Below, in pieces: positions 61,796 to 64,000 of a stretch of 64,000 nt of DNA. Position 1 is the stretch's first letter, and the number at the start of each line of letters is the position of its first letter. Source of the stretch: Pteria penguin (lineage: Eukaryota > Mollusca > Bivalvia > Pterioida > Pteriidae); contig CM068590.1 of NCBI GenBank assembly GCA_035048485.1, positions 3,270,593-3,334,592 on the forward strand, in the 5' to 3' direction. The position numbers were made by a program, and so were the translations under genes. Below the pieces are notes generated by a model. That model saw only the letters and a list, made by a program, of their open reading frames with translations, searched no databases and was not told where the DNA came from.

Positions 61796-62341
61796 GCAAG
61801 TGGCCTTCAAAACAGATTTGAATTGTACACATATTAAAAATATATCTCTATTTCCTGGAATTTTGTAGCATAATTCCAAATTATATCTTAGTTTAGAAAC
61901 GTATTGTAGCTTTTTATTGCGATCGATCGAACACGAAGAATTAAGGTTAGATGTCCCTCAGATATAAATTCTACGGATTTACTGCAATTTCATGTTATCT
62001 TTAGTAAACGAGTCCGAAATGACAGCAATAAAATTGGATGTTTCCGGTACTTATTCATCAGATTTTCCTCTAAAAGTCGACTTCATCCTTTTGTTTTTAA
62101 TTCATTAGAGGTTTTCATATACTTTATTGTGTGATATATCAAAGATTCGGCCACAGCAGTGTTATCTGTCTTTATAATATATAATTATTTTTACTGATAT
62201 TTGACGTATAGCTGATTCTTAAATTTCAAGCTTAAATGTATTTTCTTCATTTTTCAGTTACAAAGCATGAAATGAAATTTATTTATTCTAGATCTAAGTA
62301 CAAGTAGTTGTTTTAAATCTGTATTCGATCAATAAACTATT
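61796..62341. other. Unassigned AT-rich DNA
   Basis: Nothing recognised. Confidence 0.4.
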
Positions 62342-62391
<50 letters not shown>

Positions 62392-62392
62392 G

Positions 62393-62474
<82 letters not shown>

Positions 62475-62481
62475 CACCTAC

Positions 62482-62562
<81 letters not shown>

Positions 62563-62620
62563 CATCCTGCCTGCCTGCCTGCCTGCCTACCTGCCATCCA
62601 TCCATACTTCTTTCTTTCTT

Positions 62621-62653
<33 letters not shown>

Positions 62654-62668
62654 TTTTCTTTCTTTCTA
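62342..62668 (+). repeat. (TATC)n, (CTGC)n and (TTTC)n compound microsatellite
   Basis: About 220 bp of almost pure TATC (62,342-62,562), then CTGC words to 62,590, then TTTC words at 62,610-62,668. Confidence 0.97.
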
Positions 62669-63525
62669 TTCATTTATTACATTCATTCATTCATTTACAT
62701 TTGATTTCAAAAAGCATAGTAGATTTACATGTACAATAGTATTATTTTAAAAAGTTACTGATCTTATGAAATCGTTCTTGCTAATGACATAAATATCCAT
62801 AACGATGCATTGTTTTTGGACAATTTTATGGCAATGTTATTAGTTCACAGGCAATTAACGATACCATTTAATGAATTTCTTTTCCGCTAATTTAGTCAAT
62901 TAGTAGTTTCCCCTTATGCATCATAATACGTGCGATTGAACAGAAATAACGCCGATGTCTGCAGAAAGTTATACATAGTTACTGTGCCGCTGGGTGTAGT
63001 TTGTACAAACAAAGACATATGGACGACTGACTCAGTAATCATGCGTGGGAACCATTAATAAAATCAATCGCTAGATTAAAGAATCCTGGCATGGTATTTA
63101 TAGAATAAAAAGGTGGATGACAAAGATACAGACGAGCACGCTGAAAAGATTTAATGTATATGTACATGCTATATTTGATAGACTAGAAAATTAGTACAAT
63201 TACTTTTCGTTTATTACAAAACATGAAGTTAATTCGGACATCTACTGGTCCTAGGGTATTTGCAAAAGAGTACTGTCATCCCATACATGTTCATTATTTA
63301 CGCTGCCTCTGTCCTGACTAACAAAGAATATTTCAAAATTTACTGTGAGGAAAGTTTAAAGCTGTATACCCTATGTTCGCATATTATATTTATTCTAAAT
63401 TGTTTTGATTATATATAAGCATAAAACATATTAAAAAAGGACCCTTGCAAATGTTGTGATCAAATTCGTCGAATTAAGTGAGATATGGCTGTCTAAAACG
63501 CGATGTTTGTAACTGACTGTAAAAA
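62669..63525. other. Unassigned AT-rich DNA
   Basis: Nothing recognised on either strand. Confidence 0.4.
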
Positions 63526-63526
63526 A

Positions 63527-63562
<36 letters not shown>

Positions 63563-63580
63563 ATAGATAAATAAATAAAG
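63526..63580 (+). repeat. (AAAT)n microsatellite
   Basis: About thirteen AAAT/AAAG units. Confidence 0.93.
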
Positions 63581-64000
63581 AGGTAATAAACTTGACGACC
63601 AACTTTTAATATCAGCATTCAAGTATGCTAAAGTTAGTATTTACTGAAATTGTTTTCTTTTGGAGTCTCCCTTCATCATATTTGTTTTGATTAAACTGCG
63701 CATGCGCGAAGTCAGGTTATGATTGTATTTATAGAATACCCTCTTTATTTACGAAGTATTTTCTTTTTATTTTGATATCTCCGAAGGTTTGAAGCAACAA
63801 AAAATGTTTTAACGCAAAGTTAATAACTTCAGCCATACGAGAAGAATACAGTTTTTGTTTTACGTGCCCTAATTTTTGAAATTATACCGAATTGTAGGGT
63901 ATACAACTTATAACTAAGGAGTATTTCCTTCATGCATATCTCGGTCCTTGGATAGATTTTTGTTTCTTAGTTGTCAATTCGAGCGAGCTAGATAAAAAAT
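63581..64000. other. Unassigned DNA with a GCGCATGCGC palindrome
   Basis: TGCGCATGCGCG at 63,697-63,708 is an NRF-1-type site and may mark a promoter outside the window. No exon is seen nearby. Confidence 0.35.

Noticed and set aside
60905..61879. A 324-residue octapeptide-repeat protein
   Set aside because: The 24-bp period holds frames open mechanically. The peptide motif changes frame at each indel, and there are no splice sites or other coding signs.

Overview
This is nuclear DNA of a metazoan, most likely a bivalve mollusc. It is AT-rich, has long introns, and is crowded with tRNA-derived SINEs, short inverted-repeat transposons, LINE relics, microsatellites and several unrelated minisatellites. 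The bivalve call rests on repeats I recognise as typical of bivalve genomes: the 'GGAGGAGTAAGCATCCCCTG / GACCGGTCACACCC' tandem core, the SINE tail ending in ACCAATCAACCAACC, the 'GCATCACTGAAGAGACA' dispersed repeat and the GCCCCCGG-ended element. Species cannot be fixed from memory.

One protein-coding gene can be read, on the minus strand. It is a spliced intracellular lipid-binding protein of the fatty-acid-binding protein (FABP) family. Its exons are exon 1 at 39,602-39,689, exon 2 at 28,813-28,982, exon 3 at 28,113-28,226 and exon 4 at 24,180-24,233. Splice phases are 1, 0, 0, and the product is 141 residues. A second, different first exon of the same kind and length lies farther upstream at 47,156-47,243, so the locus either has alternative promoters or is part of a tandem FABP cluster. 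A decayed copy of exon 3 lies about 19 kb downstream of the stop codon, at 4,973-5,071, which also points to a duplicated locus.

Layout. 0-24 kb: 3' flank of the gene. It holds a dispersed 437-bp repeat in several copies, SINEs, inverted-repeat MITEs, an L1-like LINE relic (9.4-10.4 kb), a 44-bp minisatellite (15.7-16.6 kb), triplet microsatellites and the exon-3 relic. 24-29 kb: exons 4, 3 and 2, with an intron 3 that carries a regularly spaced CACGTG array and a minisatellite ending 28 bp from exon 3. 29-39.6 kb: large intron 1 with transposon debris, a 60-bp minisatellite and a pyrimidine tract. 39.6-47.2 kb: the two first exons, with SINEs and a 33-bp minisatellite between them. 47.9-62.7 kb: almost unbroken tandem repeats of several unrelated families, dominated by a 10.8-kb satellite of about 300 units of 34 or 36 bp. 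62.7-64 kb: unassigned AT-rich DNA.

The many long reading frames inside the tandem arrays are products of repeat periods divisible by three and are not annotated as genes. No functional tRNA, rRNA or CRISPR array is visible. The most notable things here are the two-first-exon FABP locus with its exon relic, the E-box array in its intron, and the giant satellite next to its 5' end.
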